From the NCBI GenBank assembly GCA_002440905.1, contig DJWA01000002.1, forward strand, positions 236,913 to 300,912: 64,000 nucleotides of DNA, given 5' to 3'. This stretch comes from Candidatus Roizmanbacteria bacterium UBA6242 (GTDB lineage Bacteria; Patescibacteriota; Microgenomatia; UBA1406; GWC2-37-13). The notes under the pieces were generated by a model, which saw only the letters and a program-made list of their open reading frames with translations, made no database searches and was not told the DNA's origin. Position numbers and translations under genes: made by a program. How positions within the stretch are numbered: the stretch's first letter is position 1; each line of letters begins with the position of its first letter. Of this stretch, positions 24,721 through 34,239 are shown piece after piece.

Positions 24721-26494
24721 AGACCCGGTACAAATTGCTCCCGATTTTTTCAAGCTTGTAAAGTGTGATTTGTCCAATTTCCTTGGTGTTGGAAACATGA
24801 GGGCCACCACAGAATTCCTTAGAATATTCCCCGACGAAATATACTTTGACCATGTCCGGATATTTTTCCCGGAAAAATGATTTAGCCCCTACTTTCAAGG
24901 CTTCTTCCTTAGGGATAATTTTAAAGATAACCGGAAGAGAATCTTTAATTTTTTCATTCATTACCGCCTCGACATTTTTAATGTCGATATCGTCTGGTTT
25001 TCTTGGCGAGTAGAAATCGAATCTTAATCGATCGGCTGTGATATTGGAACCCTCCTGACGAACGTCGGAACCCAATACGTCATATAGCGCCTGGTGCAAT
25101 AAATGGGTGGCGGTATGGTATTTAATGGTCTGGGCTGAGTGATCAGCCAGTCCGCCTTTAAACTTTCCGGCAGAACTGGTTCGTGATAGTTCTTTGTGCT
25201 TATTGAATTCCGAAACAAACTGTTTGTGGTCGATTTCCTGGCCTTTTTCTTGAAAAAGCTCGTGGGTCAGTTCATAAGGAAATCCAAAGTTCTGGTATAG
25301 GTCAAAAGCAATTTTTCCATCTACACTGTCAATTTTTCTTATTTCCTTCAAACCTCTAGCCACACTTAAGTTAAATTTTTTTATCTCTTCGGCGATTATT
25401 GAAACAACAGTTTCTTTTAAATTTTCGCGACTCATACCCTGGACATTATCGTAAGACGAGAGAACTCCCGAATCCGCAATTGACGAAAAGTCGGAAGTCT
25501 TTCCGTCCGTCAACTGGTACATCTTGATGGCGCTTCTTCTCAAAAGCCGTCGCAAGACATATCCATGCTCCTTGTTTCCGGGTCTGACACCGCCGGATAT
25601 GAGGAATGTTGCCCCCTTAAGATGGTCGGCGATAATCCTCATTTTCGACTGATTATCATTTTCATATTTCCTACCGGTAAGTCCTTCTATTTGGGAAATA
25701 GTTGCTGAAAAAACATCGGTCATAAATATATCGGGATCATCATTGACGGCGGCGAGAATTCTTTCCAGACCTCCACCGAAGTCGACGTTTTTTTTAGGTA
25801 GCTCTTCAAATCCTTTTTCGGTTTTTTTGTATTCCATAAAAACGGAGTTACCTATTTCCATAAACCTCCCACAGTCGCAGTTTGGGTGACACGTCTCCCC
25901 GAACTTCTTGTCATGGGGAACCCGATCAAACTCGTAAAAAACCTCGCTGTCCGGACCACCAGGTTCGCCAGGAGGCATATTGTCAGGTACACCAGCCCTT
26001 GACCACCAGTTTTTTTCCGGTCCGTACTTGAATATGTGGTTTTCGGGAACCCCGATCTCAGCCCAGATTTTCATTGATTCGGTATCTTCGGGTAGATTAT
26101 TTTTTTTGTCGCCCGCAAAAACGGTAACGTATAAATTATTCTTTGGAAGTCCAATCTCCTTTGTTAAGAAACTCCAAAACCAGCCTAGTTGTTCTTTTTT
26201 GAAATAATCCCCGAGGGACCAGTTACCCATCATTTCGAAAAAAGTCGTGTGACGGTTGTCGCCGACTTCTTCGATGTCTTGGGATCTAAAACATGGTTGA
26301 ATGTTATAAACTCTCGTACCCAAAGGATGGATTTCGCCCAACAAGTAAGGAACAAGTTGTTGCATCCCGCTTCCGGTAAATAGGGTAGTCGGATCGTTTT
26401 GGGGAACCAGGGGAATTGGAGGTACTTCCTTGTGCTGGTTTTTTTCCCAAAAATCGGCAAATTTCTTCCTGAGTTGGACATGAGTTAACGTCAT
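24710..26494 (-). CDS. alaS: Alanyl-tRNA synthetase, short form without C-terminal domain
   Basis: 594 residues against about 875 in typical bacteria. The class II catalytic core is complete (LRKKFADFWEKNQHKEVPPIPLVP, FTGSGMQQLVPYL, RNTTFFEMMGNWSLGDYF-like segment, FGGGLERILAAVND). The editing domain has the zinc motif HTATHLLHQAL and FCGGPHV, where Pro replaces the usual Thr. The frame stops just after the editing domain, so the oligomerisation and C-Ala (DHHA1) parts are missing, and the stop is followed by an independent HD gene rather than by a remnant. It charges tRNA-Ala. A TATAAT box lies eight bases before the ATG, overlapping the divergent promoter of the nnrD gene. Confidence 0.95.
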   Translation of the reverse strand: MTLTHVQLRKKFADFWEKNQHKEVPPIPLVPQNDPTTLFTGSGMQQLVPYLLGEIHPLGTRVYNIQPCFRSQDIEEVGDNRHTTFFEMMGNWSLGDYFKKEQLGWFWSFLTKEIGLPKNNLYVTVFAGDKKNNLPEDTESMKIWAEIGVPENHIFKYGPEKNWWSRAGVPDNMPPGEPGGPDSEVFYEFDRVPHDKKFGETCHPNCDCGRFMEIGNSVFMEYKKTEKGFEELPKKNVDFGGGLERILAAVNDDPDIFMTDVFSATISQIEGLTGRKYENDNQSKMRIIADHLKGATFLISGGVRPGNKEHGYVLRRLLRRSAIKMYQLTDGKTSDFSSIADSGVLSSYDNVQGMSRENLKETVVSIIAEEIKKFNLSVARGLKEIRKIDSVDGKIAFDLYQNFGFPYELTHELFQEKGQEIDHKQFVSEFNKHKELSRTSSAGKFKGGLADHSAQTIKYHTATHLLHQALYDVLGSDVRQEGSNITADRLRFDFYSPRKPDDIDIKNVEAVMNEKIKDSLPVIFKIIPKEEALKVGAKSFFREKYPDMVKVYFVGEYSKEFCGGPHVSNTKEIGQITLYKLEKIGSNLYRVYAK

Positions 26495-26502
26495 AATGTA
26501 AA

Positions 26503-26510
26503 ATTATACA
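26503..26510. promoter_or_regulatory. Overlapping divergent -10 boxes of alaS and nnrD
   Basis: TATAAT on the minus strand (26508-26503) is eight bases before the alaS ATG, and TATACA on the plus strand (26505-26510) is five bases before the nnrD ATG. Only 21 bases separate the two start codons, so both transcripts would be leaderless and would compete. Confidence 0.45.
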
Positions 26511-26515
26511 ATATT

Positions 26516-27376
26516 ATGGTTATTAAGACTTCTGATGGAGACGCGGTAAAGAATATTTTAAAGAAGATTGTGCTTCCAGGCGAACAAAGCCACAAGGGCA
26601 ATAACGGCAGACTCCTAATAATCGGCGGGTCGTCGCTTTTTCATGCAGCATCGTTGTGGGCAGCTGAGGTCGCCACTCATTTTGTTGACATGGTCCATTA
26701 TTCGTCAACCATCGAAAACGAGAAGATTTTTCACGATCTTAAAAAAATTTTTAGAAATGGAATGGTTGTTCCTCAGAAAGACCTCGACGAATACGTATCT
26801 CAAGACGACGCGGTGTTGATCGGACCTGGAATGATGAGGGAGGGGGAGGAAGGAAATCGTACTCTTAAAATGACGCATTATCTTATCGAAAAATATCCGG
26901 ACAAAAAATTCGTTTTTGACGCAGGGGCCTTGCAGATGATGGATAAAAAATGGCTTAATGGGCTTAAAACCCCTCCAATTCTTACCCCGCACCTAAAGGA
27001 GTTTGAAGGGTTATTCGGGATCTCACTTGAAAATAAGGATAGCAGGGAAATAACTCGGGTTGTAGGAGAAACCGCTAAAAAATACCGCTCGGTGATCATT
27101 CTTAAGGCCGTCACCGACTTCATCACAGATGGCGCGACTTCGTATGAGGTAAGCGGTGGGAATGCCGGACTAACTAAGGGAGGAACAGGGGATGTTCTAG
27201 CGGGGCTTACGGCTTCATTTTTGACAAAAAATACTCAACTTGTGTCGGCGGTCTCATCATCCATTCTGCTTAAAAAAGCCGCAGAAGAGCTTTATCGCAC
27301 TTCAGGATACTGGTATAATGTAGGTGATATAATAGGAAAATTACCTGAAGTTTTAAAAAGTGAAATTACGCCTTAA
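26516..27376 (+). CDS. nnrD: ADP/ATP-dependent NAD(P)H-hydrate dehydratase
   Basis: 286 residues of the ribokinase-like NnrD/CARKD family, which repairs hydrated NAD(P)H. Typical elements are KGNNGRLLIIGGS near the N-terminus, VLIGPGMM, the aspartate in FVFDAGALQ, TPHLKEFEGLFG and the catalytic loop GNAGLTKGGTGDVLAGL. The NnrE epimerase domain that is often fused to the N-terminus is absent. It starts a plus-strand run that continues with two exported proteins, secA and folC. Confidence 0.9.
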   Translation: MVIKTSDGDAVKNILKKIVLPGEQSHKGNNGRLLIIGGSSLFHAASLWAAEVATHFVDMVHYSSTIENEKIFHDLKKIFRNGMVVPQKDLDEYVSQDDAVLIGPGMMREGEEGNRTLKMTHYLIEKYPDKKFVFDAGALQMMDKKWLNGLKTPPILTPHLKEFEGLFGISLENKDSREITRVVGETAKKYRSVIILKAVTDFITDGATSYEVSGGNAGLTKGGTGDVLAGLTASFLTKNTQLVSAVSSSILLKKAAEELYRTSGYWYNVGDIIGKLPEVLKSEITP

Positions 27377-27379
27377 TAT

Positions 27380-27820
27380 ATGAAAAAAGAGACATTGATT
27401 GCCGTTATATTCGGAATTGCCCTGGGAGGCGCTGTTGCCCTCTTTATTCTCATTAAGGGTAAGGATTTCGAACTGACAAAAAACAAAATTATTTCTCCCA
27501 AAGACGCCGGCAGGCAGGAGGCGATCGATCAACCGGTTCGGGTTGATTTTCAAGTTTTGGAGATTCAATCACCTCTTGACGGGGCGATTACCGATAAAAA
27601 ATCAATCTCAATCACCGGTAAAGTCCAGAAAGGCAGTCTATTGGTGATTCAGTCACCAGTAGGAGATGAAGTTTTTGTTGCTGATAAAAACGATTTTCAG
27701 TTTGATTTTCCGGTTGCGCTTGGCGAAAATGTCATCAAGATAGTCGCTTACCCGCAGGATAAAACTATACGACCCCAAGAAAAAGATTTAAAAATTTACT
27801 ACCTCGATTCGGAACTATGA
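27380..27820 (+). CDS. Membrane-anchored protein with one Ig-like domain
   Basis: 146 residues. An N-terminal membrane helix (about 6-25) is followed by a linker and a single beta-sandwich segment (LEIQSPLDGAITDKKSISITGKV, LVIQSPVGDEVFV, VALGENVIKIVAYPQD) resembling the Ig-like domains found in many bacterial surface proteins. It begins three bases after nnrD and overlaps the next exported protein by four bases. Function is unknown. Confidence 0.6.
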   Translation: MKKETLIAVIFGIALGGAVALFILIKGKDFELTKNKIISPKDAGRQEAIDQPVRVDFQVLEIQSPLDGAITDKKSISITGKVQKGSLLVIQSPVGDEVFVADKNDFQFDFPVALGENVIKIVAYPQDKTIRPQEKDLKIYYLDSEL

Positions 27821-28515
27821 AAACAAAAATAGTCAATTATCTATTAGTCCTGTTAGCCGTTCTTATTTTAGTGTCTCCGTCGTTTGCCCAAACGGCGTCT
27901 CCTTCGGCGTCTCCGACCGGTGAAGCTGAAGATTCTGCCATAGAACAACTAAAGGAAAAAGTTGCCAACAAGGTTACCGAAATAAGGAGAAAGAATAATA
28001 AGGCAGTCGCAGGTACGGTGGTAACCAAAAATGCAGGAAACCTTAGAATCAAGACCAACGAAGACGTTGAGTATGAAATCAAATTGGACGATGCTTTGAC
28101 AAAATATTTTCAAATCCTGGGCGTAAAAAAACAAGAAATTGAAGTAGAAGACATAGAGGTTGGTGATTATGCCATCGTAACAGGCGTTCAAGCTGATAAT
28201 TCAATAACTGCCAACACTATATTCATTGATGAAAGGTTTCTTGTGATGACAGGTAAAATTAGTCAGGTCGACAAGGAAAACTTCACTCTAACAGTTGTTA
28301 CAACCGCCAAGGAACAGATAGACTTAGACATCGAAAGTTCTACGAAGCAGTCGATGGTCAACATAAAGACCAACGAAGCGGAGGTGAGTGGATTTACGAA
28401 AATCAAGGAAGGGGACACAATCCATTTTGTCGTATCGCGGCCATTAAATAGCAAGGAAGGCAGCTATTCGGCGAGAAAGGTATTGATCATTCCTCAAGAA
28501 TATTTTCTTAAATAA
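27817..28515 (+). CDS. Exported beta-rich protein (DUF5666-like repeats)
   Basis: 232 residues with a classic signal peptide (MKTKIVNYLLVLLAVLILV, cleavage after SFA). The mature part has a Ser/Pro/Thr-rich linker and two similar small beta domains: AVAGTVVTKNAGNLRIKTNEDVEYEIKLDD and MTGKISQVDKENFTLTVVTT, as in DUF5666-type proteins. It is translationally coupled to the preceding membrane protein. Function is unknown; export through SecA, encoded next, is expected. Confidence 0.6.
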   Translation: MKTKIVNYLLVLLAVLILVSPSFAQTASPSASPTGEAEDSAIEQLKEKVANKVTEIRRKNNKAVAGTVVTKNAGNLRIKTNEDVEYEIKLDDALTKYFQILGVKKQEIEVEDIEVGDYAIVTGVQADNSITANTIFIDERFLVMTGKISQVDKENFTLTVVTTAKEQIDLDIESSTKQSMVNIKTNEAEVSGFTKIKEGDTIHFVVSRPLNSKEGSYSARKVLIIPQEYFLK

Positions 28516-28539
28516 TACGTTTTTTTATTTTGACCACTT

Positions 28540-31230
28540 ATGTTTAATTTTTTGACCAAATTTTTTGATTTCAATCAAAAGGAGATTTCAAGAATTACGA
28601 AAAGAGTTTCCGAGATAAATACCCTTGAAGACAGGGCTAGGAAACTAAAAGACTCGGATTTTGTAAAGGAAACCAAGAAATTGAAAGATGCGATTGCCGG
28701 GGATATGGGGAAGACCGATGAACATTTGCCATGGGCGTATGCATTGACCAGGGAAGCGGCCAGGAGGACGCTAGGTCAGCGGCATTTTGACGTTCAGATG
28801 GTTGCGGCAATTGCCTTACATGAGGGAAAGATCGCCGAATCAAAAACCGGAGAGGGAAAAACACTGTCAGCAACTCCAGCCTTGTATCTTAATGCCTTAA
28901 CAGGTCGTGGAGTTCATCTTGTGACTGTCAACGACTACTTGGCTAGGCGTGATGCCGGATGGATGGGAAAGGTTTTTGATTTCCTTGGATTGACGACCTC
29001 GGCAATAATCTCTGACCAATCATTCCTTTACGATCCCAACTATTCGGATAAAGACACATCGGATTGGAGATTGAGCAGGCTTAAGCCCGTAACTAGGAAA
29101 ATTGCTTATGAAGCAGACGTTACATACGGAATAAATAGTGAATTCGGATTCGATTACCTAAGAGACAATATGGCCGTTAATCGCACGGATTTAGTACAAA
29201 GAGAATTTAACTATGCGATTATCGACGAGGCCGATTCTGTCCTTATAGACGAAGCCCGCACTCCGCATATTATTTCGGCTCCAAAGGAAGAAGACACCTC
29301 AAAATATTATTCTTACGCCAAAATGGTTTCCGGACTTGTCGAAAAACAGGACTATATTATCGACGAAAAACTGAGAACTGCCAACCTTACCGATGAAGGG
29401 ATAAGTAAAATAGAGTCTGCAATAGGTGTTACTAACATCTATGAAAAGGATTTTGATACCCTGTTTCACGTTGAAGCATCCCTAAAAGCAAAGACCCTTT
29501 TCAAGAAGGACAAGGACTACATCGTTAAGGACAACGAGGTCATAATTGTTGACGAATTCACCGGTAGGCTGCTTTATGGAAGGCGATTTTCAGAGGGTCT
29601 CCATCAGGCAATCGAAGCTAAAGAAGGCGTAAAGATCCAAAGAGAATCAAAAACACTGGCGACGGTGTCTTTACAAAACTACTTCAGAATGTACAAGAAA
29701 TTGGCTGGCATGACCGGAACGGCGGCTACCGAAGCCGAGGAGTTCCATAAAATCTATAAAACTGACGTACTGACGATTCCAACACACAGACCAATGGTCA
29801 GAAGCGACGACGCCGACATGATATACAAGACAGAAAAAGGCAAATACGATGCCGTTGTTGAAGATATTGCCGCTTCGTTCAAATCCGGGAGACCGGTACT
29901 TGTCGGCACTACCTCAATTGACAAGAACGAATATCTCTCTTCTCTATTGAGTCGTCGGGGTATTCCGCACGAACTCCTAAACGCCAAGAACCACGAAAGG
30001 GAGGCAGCCATAATCGCCAAAGCGGGCGTCAAAGGGGCGGTAACGGTTGCCACCAATATGGCCGGCCGAGGAGTCGATATTATCCTTGGGGGCGAACCGC
30101 CTGATAACGGAAATGAGAAAGATAAAGCCGATTGGCAGAGAAAACACGATGAGGTCGTGGAACTCGGCGGCCTTTACGTTATCGGCACCGAACGGCATGA
30201 ATCAAGGCGTATCGACAATCAACTACGTGGTCGTTCGGGACGACAGGGAGATCCGGGAAAATCGACATTCTTCGTGTCGCTTGAAGATGACCTGATGAGA
30301 ATTTTCGGAGGCGAGCAGATTGCCAATCTTATGAACTTCCTCAAGTTTCCCGAGGATGCCCCCTTAACCCATCCGATGGTCTCCAAAGCCATAGAACAAG
30401 CGCAGGTCAAGGTCGAAGGTTTTAACTTTGACATACGCAAACATCTCGTTGACTTTGATGACGTACTTAACCGCCAGAGGGAAATCATTTACACACTAAG
30501 GCGCAAAATCGTTCAGGCAGATAAGGACCACATGGATGAACTTTATGAGGATCTTAAAGAGACTTTCCAGGAAGAGATTTCTGCTCTTGCCAATGGCTTC
30601 TTTGTGACCGAAGCAGTTCTGAAAGACGAGGAAAAGCAAAAACTTTTGACCGAGATGAACCTATTTGTTGCCGTATCTGAGAGTGAAATTGACAAGTACG
30701 TTAAAGAAGGCAATAGCGGGAGTCTTATAACCTACCTCCTGGAAAAAGTTAATAAGGAGCTGAAAACCAGGGAGAAGAAATTTGGGACCGATCTCTGGAT
30801 CCAGGTGATCAAAATGATATTTTTGGGGGCAATCGACAAATACTGGATGGATCATTTGACGGCCATTGAGGATCTTAGGGAAGGAATTAATCTTAGAGGG
30901 TATGCTCAAATGGATCCTTTGGTCGAATACAAGAACGCCGCCTATTCGATGTTCGAGAATCTTGTCGGTCAGATAAACTACGAAGTAACCAGACGTTTGT
31001 TGAAGGTAGAAGTGGAAGCACCGAAAATCGAAAAAAAGGAAGAGCCTATGGTCTACAAATCAGCCTCATCAGTTGACCCCTTCACAAAGAAGGAAAAACC
31101 CCAGGAGCAAGCGTCCACATCTGCCGTAACATCAACTCGAGCCAATCGACCAATAAAAAGACCCGGTCGAAATGATCCGTGTTGGTGTGGGAGCAAAAAA
31201 AAATATAAGAAATGTCACTACCCAAACTGA
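28540..31230 (+). CDS. secA: Preprotein translocase motor SecA
   Basis: 896 residues, full length. ATPase motifs are GEGKTLSATPALYL (Walker A) and VLIDEARTPHIIS (DEAR box); preprotein crosslinking and scaffold regions follow with MTGTAATEAEEF, VATNMAGRGVDIILGG and HESRRIDNQLRGRSGRQGDPG. The C-terminus ends in the SEC-C zinc motif GRNDPCWCGSKKKYKKCHYP, which binds SecB or ribosomes in other bacteria. It drives export through SecYEG. The preceding genes encode exported proteins and folC follows 13 bases later. Confidence 0.98.
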   Translation: MFNFLTKFFDFNQKEISRITKRVSEINTLEDRARKLKDSDFVKETKKLKDAIAGDMGKTDEHLPWAYALTREAARRTLGQRHFDVQMVAAIALHEGKIAESKTGEGKTLSATPALYLNALTGRGVHLVTVNDYLARRDAGWMGKVFDFLGLTTSAIISDQSFLYDPNYSDKDTSDWRLSRLKPVTRKIAYEADVTYGINSEFGFDYLRDNMAVNRTDLVQREFNYAIIDEADSVLIDEARTPHIISAPKEEDTSKYYSYAKMVSGLVEKQDYIIDEKLRTANLTDEGISKIESAIGVTNIYEKDFDTLFHVEASLKAKTLFKKDKDYIVKDNEVIIVDEFTGRLLYGRRFSEGLHQAIEAKEGVKIQRESKTLATVSLQNYFRMYKKLAGMTGTAATEAEEFHKIYKTDVLTIPTHRPMVRSDDADMIYKTEKGKYDAVVEDIAASFKSGRPVLVGTTSIDKNEYLSSLLSRRGIPHELLNAKNHEREAAIIAKAGVKGAVTVATNMAGRGVDIILGGEPPDNGNEKDKADWQRKHDEVVELGGLYVIGTERHESRRIDNQLRGRSGRQGDPGKSTFFVSLEDDLMRIFGGEQIANLMNFLKFPEDAPLTHPMVSKAIEQAQVKVEGFNFDIRKHLVDFDDVLNRQREIIYTLRRKIVQADKDHMDELYEDLKETFQEEISALANGFFVTEAVLKDEEKQKLLTEMNLFVAVSESEIDKYVKEGNSGSLITYLLEKVNKELKTREKKFGTDLWIQVIKMIFLGAIDKYWMDHLTAIEDLREGINLRGYAQMDPLVEYKNAAYSMFENLVGQINYEVTRRLLKVEVEAPKIEKKEEPMVYKSASSVDPFTKKEKPQEQASTSAVTSTRANRPIKRPGRNDPCWCGSKKKYKKCHYPN

Positions 31231-31243
31231 ATCCTCAAACCAA

Positions 31244-32590
31244 ATGATAAAAACATTTGAAGAAGCCCAACAATTTATTTACAAGCATATTGACGCTGAT
31301 CCAAAAAAACGGTTTGCAGGCGAGTTCGGCTTAAGAAGAGGCGCCTACCTACTAAAACTCATCGGTGACCCTCAAAATCAACTCAAAGTTATCCATATTG
31401 CCGGAACTTCAGGAAAAGGTTCTACCGCTTTTTACGTAAGTCAGCTTCTTGAAGCGCAAGGGTTAAAAGTTTCCTTAACGATCTCTCCGCACTTGGTTGA
31501 TATTCGAGAAAGATGTCAGATAAACAACAGATTAATATCTAAAAAAGATTTTGTCGAATTATTGAACGAAATAATCCCATCGATCGACAAAATGAGGGGG
31601 ACAGAGTTTAAAAGTCCTTCGTATTTTGAGATTTTGATGGCAATGTTTTTCAAGATTTCACTAAATAAGAAGGTGGATTATGCTGTTGTTGAGACGGGCT
31701 TGGGGGGGTTATATGACGCATCAAATACAATAACAAGAGCCGATAAAATATGCGTTTTGACAAAAATTGGCCTTGATCATACGGAAATTCTCGGGGATAC
31801 GTTGTATAAGATTGCCGAGCAAAAGGCCGGGATTATACAAAGAAGTAATCATGTGCTTTGTATTAAGCAGGCAAAACAGGCAGAAGAAGTGATATCCGCG
31901 AAAGTCAAAAGTAAGGTTGGAAAAATTGATTATATTAGGGAGAATGAAAACATTTTTAATCTCAAAAATATAGGAGATAAGATAGTTTTTGATTTTAAAT
32001 TTAAAAATCAAGAGTTTAGCCGAGTAGTCCTTAATACCTCAGCTATTTACCAAGCTTATAATGCCGGGCTGGCCATGGCAACTATTGTATATCTATCTAT
32101 AAGAGATAAATATTCAATTGACCGAAAAGAGATATACAAGCGTCTTGAGAATATTAGCTTTTCTGGGAGAATGGAAAATTTTCGTTTGGGTAGCAGGTCT
32201 ATTATTATTGATGGCGCCCATAACCCACAAAAAATGAAGAGCCTATGCGATAGTCTGAAAAAAATATACTCAGAAAAATCAGTTTTCTTGGTCGCCTTTA
32301 GAGCGGGTAAGGACTATAAAGGAATGCTTAAGTTTTTGATACCTCTAGCTTCAAAGATAATCATAACTAGTTACAAGATGACTAACATGGACTTGGCCCA
32401 TAGTTCCGAAAAGCCTGAAGACGTCGAGAAGTTTCTTAAAAAAGCGGGCTTTGAAAATACAGAAATAGTATATGATTCTGGACAGGCTTTAGATAGACTT
32501 ATAGGGTTAAAAAATCGAAGATCGGTGATAACCGGTAGCCTATATCTGTTAAGTACAATATATCCGTCGATTAAAAAGAAACTTGGGTAA
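31244..32590 (+). CDS. folC: Folylpolyglutamate/dihydrofolate synthase (Mur ligase family)
   Basis: 448 residues from ATG 31244; the longer frame overlaps secA. Mur-ligase features are the P-loop HIAGTSGKGSTAFYVSQLL, TISPHLVDIRERCQIN, VETGLGGLYDASN, KIGLDHTEILGDTLYKIAEQKAGII and DGAHNPQKMKSL. FolC adds glutamate to (dihydro)folates. Folate biosynthesis genes are not seen here, so it may retain salvaged folate. It follows secA closely and is followed by a fresh promoter for the microprotein/EamA pair. Confidence 0.93.
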   Translation: MIKTFEEAQQFIYKHIDADPKKRFAGEFGLRRGAYLLKLIGDPQNQLKVIHIAGTSGKGSTAFYVSQLLEAQGLKVSLTISPHLVDIRERCQINNRLISKKDFVELLNEIIPSIDKMRGTEFKSPSYFEILMAMFFKISLNKKVDYAVVETGLGGLYDASNTITRADKICVLTKIGLDHTEILGDTLYKIAEQKAGIIQRSNHVLCIKQAKQAEEVISAKVKSKVGKIDYIRENENIFNLKNIGDKIVFDFKFKNQEFSRVVLNTSAIYQAYNAGLAMATIVYLSIRDKYSIDRKEIYKRLENISFSGRMENFRLGSRSIIIDGAHNPQKMKSLCDSLKKIYSEKSVFLVAFRAGKDYKGMLKFLIPLASKIIITSYKMTNMDLAHSSEKPEDVEKFLKKAGFENTEIVYDSGQALDRLIGLKNRRSVITGSLYLLSTIYPSIKKKLG

Positions 32591-32591
32591 T

Positions 32592-32620
32592 TTGCCTTTC
32601 CCAAAAAACTCCCATATAAT
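32592..32620 (+). promoter_or_regulatory. Promoter of the microprotein-EamA pair
   Basis: TTGCCT (32592-32597), 17 bases, TATAAT (32615-32620). The start would be near 32627, giving a leader of about 33 bases, one of the few genes here with a conventional leader. Confidence 0.55.
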
Positions 32621-32659
32621 AAGAAGTAACCGTTATCAATTATTTTTTTTCCGCGATTC

Positions 32660-32764
32660 ATGGCTACAGAAATCTTAAGCGGAATTGAAAGCAATTGGGT
32701 AGTTACTTCATTGTTCCTCCTGATTTTATTGCCCATGTTCTCCCTCTTCAATAGGGACGAGTGA
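32660..32764 (+). CDS. 34-residue single-pass membrane microprotein
   Basis: ATG at 32660 to TGA 32764. The product has a polar start MATEILSGIESN, one hydrophobic helix (WVVTSLFLLILLPMFSLF) and a charged NRDE tail. It has a good promoter upstream and its stop lies three bases before the ATG of the EamA transporter, inside a purine-rich GAGTGAGAG stretch that may serve as ribosome site. Length and position suggest a small subunit or translational coupler of the transporter. Too short for family assignment. Confidence 0.55.
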   Translation: MATEILSGIESNWVVTSLFLLILLPMFSLFNRDE

Positions 32765-32767
32765 GAG

Positions 32768-33634
32768 ATGAAAAATAAAAAATTGGCAATAATGTGCGTG
32801 TTATTGGCGGCAATTCTAGGATCGGCCGTTATACCGTTTATAAAAATTGGGCTGAGATCGATCCCTCCCTTTTCTTTTACTTTCTTAAGATTTTTAGTAA
32901 GTTCGATTGTAATTTTACCTTTTTTTGTTAAGGAAAAACCTTCCTTCAAAAAAATTATTGAAGTCTTTCCGGTTGTTCTATTGTCTTCGGTGAATATTTT
33001 GATTTTCATTTATGTAATTCCCCACACTTCAGCAAATGTAGGTCAACTGGTCTATGCCACCGTTCCCATAATCGTTGCCATATTGTCGCTTTTTCTGCTT
33101 AAGGAAAAATTTAAATTGTCTGTTTTTTTTGGTGTCCTTCTTGGTTTTGTTGGAGTAACGATACTTTTTCTATTCAAAGCAGTTGACGGTTATTCGACTA
33201 ACGGAACTTATTTAGCAAGTATGGCAATATTTGTTGCCGCTGTATTTTATTCTCTTCATCTGATTTATTCCAAAAAACTGCAAAAAAAATACTCCCCAGT
33301 TTTTATCACGGCTATGTTTAATATGGTAACCATGTTTATGGCAATGATTTTATCTATAGGTGAGGGTGCATGGCAAAAAATATTATTTGTGAGATTTGAG
33401 TTATCATCGCTGGGGTTAATCTTTTATATATCTGTATTCGGAACGGTTGCTTATTATTTCCTCCAACAAACGGCAATCAAATATGGGTCGTCAACTATAT
33501 CCTCAACAATAAACTTTATACAACCGCTTTTGACGATTTATTGGGCAGGGCTATTGCTTGGGGAAAAGGTAACTCCCAACTTCATTATTGCGACAATAAT
33601 GATTTTTATCGGGGCTTATTTGGTGTCGAGGTAG
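32768..33634 (+). CDS. EamA/DMT-superfamily transporter
   Basis: 288 residues with ten predicted membrane helices in two EamA repeats (LAIMCVLLAAILGSAVIPFIKIGL and TYLASMAIFVAAVFYSLHLIYSK start the halves). Conserved features are PPFSFTFLRFLVSSIVILPFF and the C-terminal INFIQPLLTIYWAGLLLGEKV. DMT proteins export or import metabolites; substrates vary and cannot be read from sequence. It is preceded by the 34-residue microprotein and overlaps the nuclease gene tail to tail by 29 bases. Confidence 0.92.
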   Translation: MKNKKLAIMCVLLAAILGSAVIPFIKIGLRSIPPFSFTFLRFLVSSIVILPFFVKEKPSFKKIIEVFPVVLLSSVNILIFIYVIPHTSANVGQLVYATVPIIVAILSLFLLKEKFKLSVFFGVLLGFVGVTILFLFKAVDGYSTNGTYLASMAIFVAAVFYSLHLIYSKKLQKKYSPVFITAMFNMVTMFMAMILSIGEGAWQKILFVRFELSSLGLIFYISVFGTVAYYFLQQTAIKYGSSTISSTINFIQPLLTIYWAGLLLGEKVTPNFIIATIMIFIGAYLVSR

Positions 33635-34196
33635 GGCATGCCTTCCACATTCCAACATTTTTCGATTTTGCTTGGATCTGTGACGTTTTAAATTTTTGGT
33701 AGTATTTGATGTCAGGTTTAATCGTCATGGTTTTAGCATACCCGTTGATGATTAAGTAATCGTTTACGAAAAGATCTTTTATATAGACATATCTAAGAAG
33801 CCTTCCGTACTTGTCGGTATCGGAGACGTCGCGGACTAATTTGATAACTTTGCCTTCAACCAATCTTTTATTTTCAAGATATGATTCATCGGAAAAACAT
33901 TGTTCACCGGTTTTATTACCCGACGTATCCTTGCTGACCTCAGGGGCATTAATACCTATATATCTTACTTTGTAACCTCCTTCAACGATAATCGTGTCGC
34001 CGTCAATAACTGATGTCACTTTCGATTCGACCGTTTGGCCTGTTGGAAAAGGTATGGGAGTTGTTGTGGGAGTTATATTTTTTTGGATGCTTCTGAGTTC
34101 ATTCAGGTCAATCCCAAAAATACCGGCAATCAAGACCAAAAAAATAGCGATAACATATTGCTTCTGTTTTTTATTAAAACCTAGACGTAATTTCAT
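33606..34196 (-). CDS. Exported staphylococcal nuclease-like (SNase) protein
   Basis: 196 residues. A membrane/signal segment (about 10-28, YVIAIFLVLIAGIFGI) precedes a Thr/Pro linker and an OB-fold nuclease: VTSVIDGDTIIVEGGYKVRYIGINAPE (calcium-binding Asp pair and catalytic Arg), then DVSDTDKYGRLLRYVYIKDLFVNDYLI with the second catalytic Glu region altered. The protein would degrade DNA or RNA outside the cell, useful for nucleotide scavenging in a host-dependent organism. Expected catalytic residues Asp, Arg and Glu should be checked by alignment. Confidence 0.88.
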   Translation of the reverse strand: MKLRLGFNKKQKQYVIAIFLVLIAGIFGIDLNELRSIQKNITPTTTPIPFPTGQTVESKVTSVIDGDTIIVEGGYKVRYIGINAPEVSKDTSGNKTGEQCFSDESYLENKRLVEGKVIKLVRDVSDTDKYGRLLRYVYIKDLFVNDYLIINGYAKTMTIKPDIKYYQKFKTSQIQAKSKNVGMWKACPTSTPNKPR

Positions 34197-34239
34197 GGTA
34201 GTTAAATTGTACCCGATATTATTTTACAAAATCCTACCC

